This document shows, piece after piece, positions 56,544 to 57,794 of a stretch of 57,794 bases of DNA. The stretch's first letter is position 1, and each line of letters begins with the position of its first letter. A program made the translations under genes and the position numbers. The stretch is taken from positions 1 to 57,794 of the IMG/VR virus record IMGVR_UViG_3300036846_000250; one strand, given 5' to 3'. The notes below the pieces were generated by a model. It did not search any database, was not told the DNA's origin, and was given only the letters and a program-made list of their open reading frames with translations. This stretch comes from a virus.

Positions 56544-56693
56544 TTTGTGATTTACCTCCTATGGTTTGTCGTTTGTATGTGGGTTCTCTGCTCATCAGTG
56601 CAGGCGCGAACCGTTTGACGCCTACAGATTGCGCGAAGCTTATCTGCATTTGGTGATAAGCTTCAAGCGCAATTTCGCAAATCAAATTTTTGG
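56544..56693. other. Intergenic region with repeat 16
   Basis: Contains stem-loop copy 16 and an AT-rich patch near 56667-56690. No gene seen. Confidence 0.5.
56636..56663 (+). repeat. Stem-loop repeat, copy 16
   Basis: Arms AAGCTTATC / GATAAGCTT, loop TGCATTTGGT. Flanked by TTGCGCG and CAAGCGCAA, extending the complementarity of the arms outward. Confidence 0.92.
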
Positions 56694-56987
56694 CTACTGC
56701 TGCATGGCGGCGATGGTTTCCGGCGACGGCTTTTTTATTCGCCGCCACACGGATTGTGCGACGGTCTCATTCCGTTTCTCGGCGAAGTGGAACATCGTTT
56801 GCAGACGCGCCTTGCTGGCCATGATCTTCGTCTGCGCTTTGTCGAGTTCCAAGCGTTCGCGTTGAATGAACTCGATCGAGTTGCGGTCTTGTTTGGTGCG
56901 GAACGTGGACTCGACCGACATTAGTTTGATCATCGCCGCTTCGAGCGAACGCTCGGCTTTGATGATTGCTTCGAGTGCTGATTTCAT
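56694..56987 (-). CDS. Small coiled-coil protein
   Basis: 97 residues, ATG at 56987 behind AAGGAGGAAGC, which lies inside the upstream gene. Long alpha-helix (SALEAIIKAERSLEAAMIKLM; IEFIQRERLELDKAQTKIMASKA). No family was recognised; perhaps a regulatory or structural dimer. Confidence 0.7.
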   Translation of the reverse strand: MKSALEAIIKAERSLEAAMIKLMSVESTFRTKQDRNSIEFIQRERLELDKAQTKIMASKARLQTMFHFAEKRNETVAQSVWRRIKKPSPETIAAMQQ

Positions 56988-57157
56988 TACTGCTTCCTCC
57001 TTGGTGGTTGTGTGTGTGTTTTTCTGACGACGCATGGATGCGAACGAGCCGCACCGATGACGGTATATTTTTTGCCTGTCTCGCGCTCACGAATCATCAA
57101 AGCGATTCGTTGCTTGAAGTCGGCAACCGACTCTGGCTGTGTGTATGTGTTTTTCAT
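56987..57157 (-). CDS. Small 56-residue protein
   Basis: ATG at 57157 with GCGGAGTAATCC. Basic, partly helical (TQPESVADFKQRIALMIRER). Its TAA stop overlaps the next ATG, and the next gene's ribosome binding site is read as PPRRKQ codons. Coupling and spacing support expression. Confidence 0.7.
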   Translation of the reverse strand: MKNTYTQPESVADFKQRIALMIRERETGKKYTVIGAARSHPCVVRKTHTQPPRRKQ

Positions 57158-57169
57158 GGATTACTCCGC

Positions 57170-57197
57170 ACGCCCGACAGCCACAGGCGCTGTCGGG
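57170..57197 (-). terminator. Intergenic stem-loop
   Basis: CGCCCGACAG paired with CTGTCGGGCG around GCCACAGG, before the small coupled pair. No U-tract; same type as the other early intergenic stems. Confidence 0.55.
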
Positions 57198-57210
57198 CGG
57201 TTCGGAACGA

Positions 57211-57528
57211 TCACAGACTGATTGTCGGGCAGTCGACGACCAGACCGCCGCAGTATTCACATTGCGACGTGACCAATCGTTCGCCTGCTCGACCGGATGG
57301 ACGCGCGGCAATATCGCGGAAGCGATGCCGACGCGTTTGCCACTTGAATTTCGGCTCTGGCGCGTTCGGACAGATCGCCGTGCTATTCCATCCGCCGACG
57401 GCAATGATGGTTTTTTGCTGCTTTTGCAATTTGCGAAGCGTGGCTGCAAGATGGTGTCTGCCGACTCGATCCATCGCTGTCGCTGCTTCGGCCAACGTGT
57501 ATAACGGATGTTTCGTTTTCTTTTTCAT
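57211..57528 (-). CDS. Small zinc-ribbon protein
   Basis: 105 residues from the ATG at 57528, which overlaps the junction-spanning gene by ATGA. Helical N-terminal (LAEAATAMDRVGRHHLAATLRKLQKQQ) and C-terminal zinc-ribbon-like CEYCGGLVVDC. No family was recognised. Confidence 0.7.
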   Translation of the reverse strand: MKKKTKHPLYTLAEAATAMDRVGRHHLAATLRKLQKQQKTIIAVGGWNSTAICPNAPEPKFKWQTRRHRFRDIAARPSGRAGERLVTSQCEYCGGLVVDCPTISL

Positions 57529-57794
57529 CGATAGGTTTGCCTGTAGCCTCCGTGTGTGGTGGTTAGGCCGACCAGCTTCGGCTGTTCGCCATTCGGCCAT
57601 ACTGGTGCGCCGCGCTTGAAGTCTGTCGGCTCGACAAACGACATGCTGGAATACACCAGCAATTGCGACGGCTTGGACGCGGCAGGGACTTCGGTCTGCG
57701 CAAGGCGAATTGCCATTGCAGGGACTTTGTCGACGCCGAAACCGTGTTCGCACACGGCGATGTAATAAGGTTTCTCGGTGTAATAAGTGACGAG
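57525..57794 (-). CDS. Hypothetical protein, 5' part cut by the contig end
   Basis: The same gene as 1-220, continued: the part inside this end of the window stops at 57525 and its start lies at 220 when the sequence is closed into a circle. Contains KPSQLLVYSSMSFVEPTD and LVGLTTTHGGYRQTYR. No family was recognised. Confidence 0.8.
   Translation of the reverse strand, partial: LVTYYTEKPYYIAVCEHGFGVDKVPAMAIRLAQTEVPAASKPSQLLVYSSMSFVEPTDFKRGAPVWPNGEQPKLVGLTTTHGGYRQTYR
57668..57794. repeat. Direct terminal repeat, right copy
   Basis: Identical to bases 1-127; marks the closing overlap of the circular assembly. Confidence 0.95.

Noticed and set aside
2373-56663. Dispersed stem-loops as a CRISPR array
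   Set aside because: Copies are kilobases apart without regularly spaced spacers.

Overview
The window is the complete genome of a tailed phage with a contractile tail (myovirus morphology). The first 127 bases (1-127) are repeated exactly at 57668-57794, so the sequence is a circular assembly of 57,667 unique bases opened inside a gene. No integrase, repressor/Cro pair, tRNA, rRNA or CRISPR array was seen. The host cannot be named. A P2/Mu-type baseplate, a lambda-type head and an Erf-type annealing protein suggest a Gram-negative host. Ribosome binding sites are strong (AGGAGG followed by an A-rich spacer) and coding DNA is moderately GC-rich.

Layout. 1-1864 (minus strand) is the end of the leftward early region and includes an ArdC-like antirestriction protein. 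2464-7178 (plus) holds two small genes, both terminase subunits and an HNH nuclease. 7492-7701 is a small leftward DNA-binding gene. 7801-31831 (plus) is the late region: neck protein, portal, ClpP-like protease with a nested scaffold, decoration protein, major capsid protein, connectors, tail terminator, sheath, tube, tail-assembly chaperone with a -1 frameshift extension, tape measure with a muralytic-like domain, baseplate genes (X, D, V, U, W, J, I types), a double beta-helix tail spike, a holin-like membrane protein and a tail fibre.

31866-38314 is a 7-deazaguanine DNA-modification locus: a ParB-like protein with a methylase-like tail, a DpdA-type guanine transglycosylase, a second ParB-like protein, a Gp88-like cysteine-cluster protein, a QueD-like (T-fold) paralogue, QueD, QueE, and a phosphoribosyltransferase fused to FolE. 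QueC is not seen. The expected chemistry is GTP to 7-carboxy-7-deazaguanine (FolE, QueD, QueE), then base exchange into DNA by DpdA. The final base is either finished by host enzymes or stays at, or is converted from, the carboxy stage.

38600-38857 contains a 19-bp-phased iteron-like array, followed by two small plus genes and a terminator. 39792-57667 (minus, running on through the junction to 1-1864) is the leftward early region of many small overlapping genes: DUF932, AcaB-like, YkgJ-type, two nuclease-fold proteins, an Erf annealing protein, an HTH protein, an SNF2 helicase, a third ParB-like protein and a secreted repeat protein. No DNA polymerase, primase or endolysin was recognised.

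The strongest unexplained signals are dispersed sequence elements. (1) The heptamer GTTAGGC occurs at least 32 times on the plus strand and only once in the opposite orientation, regardless of gene direction. (2) A 28-bp stem-loop (arms AAGCTTATC and GATAAGCTT) is present in 16 copies, all in the same orientation, mostly at stop/start junctions between translationally coupled gene blocks. (3) Six longer inverted-repeat elements have two interchangeable arm types. (4) There is the 19-bp array at 38.6 kb. These, together with the QueC-less DpdA locus, are the main candidates for undescribed biology.
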